Shown here in pieces: positions 63,798 through 64,000 of a stretch of 64,000 nucleotides of DNA. The notes beneath the pieces were generated by a model. The model was not told the DNA's origin. It saw only the letters and a program-made list of their open reading frames with translations, and made no database searches. A program made the translations under genes and the position numbers. Numbering within the stretch: the first letter of the stretch is position 1; each line of letters opens with the position of its first letter. Source of the stretch: Paludibacteraceae bacterium (lineage in GTDB: Bacteria; Bacteroidota; Bacteroidia; Bacteroidales; Paludibacteraceae); contig JAKSLA010000002.1 in assembly GCA_024401455.1 (NCBI GenBank), positions 40,263-104,262 on the forward strand, read 5' to 3'.

Positions 63798-64000
63798 TTA
63801 TTTTAAGAGACATTTCTTACCTCCAACAATATAGATATTTCTATCATGAGGCATCGAGTTGAGTTTTCTACCTTGAATGTCGTAAACATTCTGTTCGCTA
63901 TGTTCTTTTGTTGCAGCCACATTACCAATGTTGGTTTCCGTTTCATCAACAAATTGCCAAGTATCTAACTGCACATTCCCTTTCAGTATTAGGTAAAGGG
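63798..64000 (-). CDS. 3' end of a T9SS cargo protein (type A sorting domain), cut by the window edge
   Basis: On the minus strand the frame is open from the window edge to a TAA at 63800-63798, giving the last ~66 residues of a protein. It reads VQLDTWQFVDET, then NVYDIQGRKLNSMPHDRN, IYIVGG and a final KKCLLK. The Y-D-I-Q-G-R-K motif followed by a short I-Y-I-V strand and a basic end is characteristic of a T9SS type A sorting domain. The body of the protein lies outside the window. Confidence 0.7.
   Translation of the reverse strand, partial: LYLILKGNVQLDTWQFVDETETNIGNVAATKEHSEQNVYDIQGRKLNSMPHDRNIYIVGGKKCLLK

Overview
The window looks like chromosome from a member of the order Bacteroidales. 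Promoters match the Bacteroidetes consensus (TTTG, about 20 bp, then TAnnTTTG) and Shine-Dalgarno sites are rare. Many products belong to the type IX secretion system (T9SS) and gliding-gene world: GldB, GldI, SprE/PorW, PorX, a PorP/SprF homologue and several proteins with T9SS sorting domains. I cannot name the species. No CRISPR array, rRNA operon, insertion sequence or origin was seen; one tRNA (Cys) is present.

Layout. 1-4.4 kb: 3' part of a giant Cys-rich repeat adhesin with a T9SS type B sorting domain. 4.5-5.8 kb: rimO. 6.0-7.7 kb: two nearly identical tandem Rpn/PD-(D/E)XK nuclease genes. 8.0-8.6 kb: a likely structured non-coding RNA with its own promoter and terminator, then a tiny helix-turn-helix gene. 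8.8-19.8 kb: an A+T-rich, AGA-rich operon of a 2760-residue adhesin, a PorP/SprF partner and a SPOR-like lipoprotein. 19.9-22.2 kb: MATE transporter plus DUF4421 outer-membrane protein. 22.3-29.8 kb: secreted beta-helix protein and CotH/lamin-tail protein. 30.1-34.8 kb: His-rich secreted protein, tRNA-Cys, and a Wza/Wzz-like polysaccharide export pair. 35.0-41.0 kb: a 1425-residue 2-hydroxyacyl-CoA dehydratase activase-like protein and two small exported proteins. 41.2-43.3 kb: second MATE transporter and a FISUMP-like lipoprotein. 43.5-58.3 kb: a long co-directional run (DHH phosphoesterase, GldI, DUF4827, SpoU methyltransferase, degenerate M23 protein, dxr, rseP, porW, porX, a protease fused to a probable beta-barrel, and two paralogous secreted proteins). 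58.4-64 kb: minus-strand HExxH protein, gldB, an ABC-F ATPase, and the last residues of another T9SS cargo.

How the genes fit together. The window holds T9SS cargo (both adhesins, the CotH protein, the HExxH protein, the truncated last gene), a cargo-specific partner (PorP/SprF), gliding/T9SS lipoproteins (GldB, GldI, PorW) and the T9SS regulator PorX, but none of the core PorK/L/M/N or Sov genes. The most interesting unexplained items are the structured RNA at 8.04-8.30 kb, the protease-barrel fusion with its two paralogous neighbours at 55.3-58.3 kb, a leader element shared by rseP and porW, and the compositionally distinct adhesin island.
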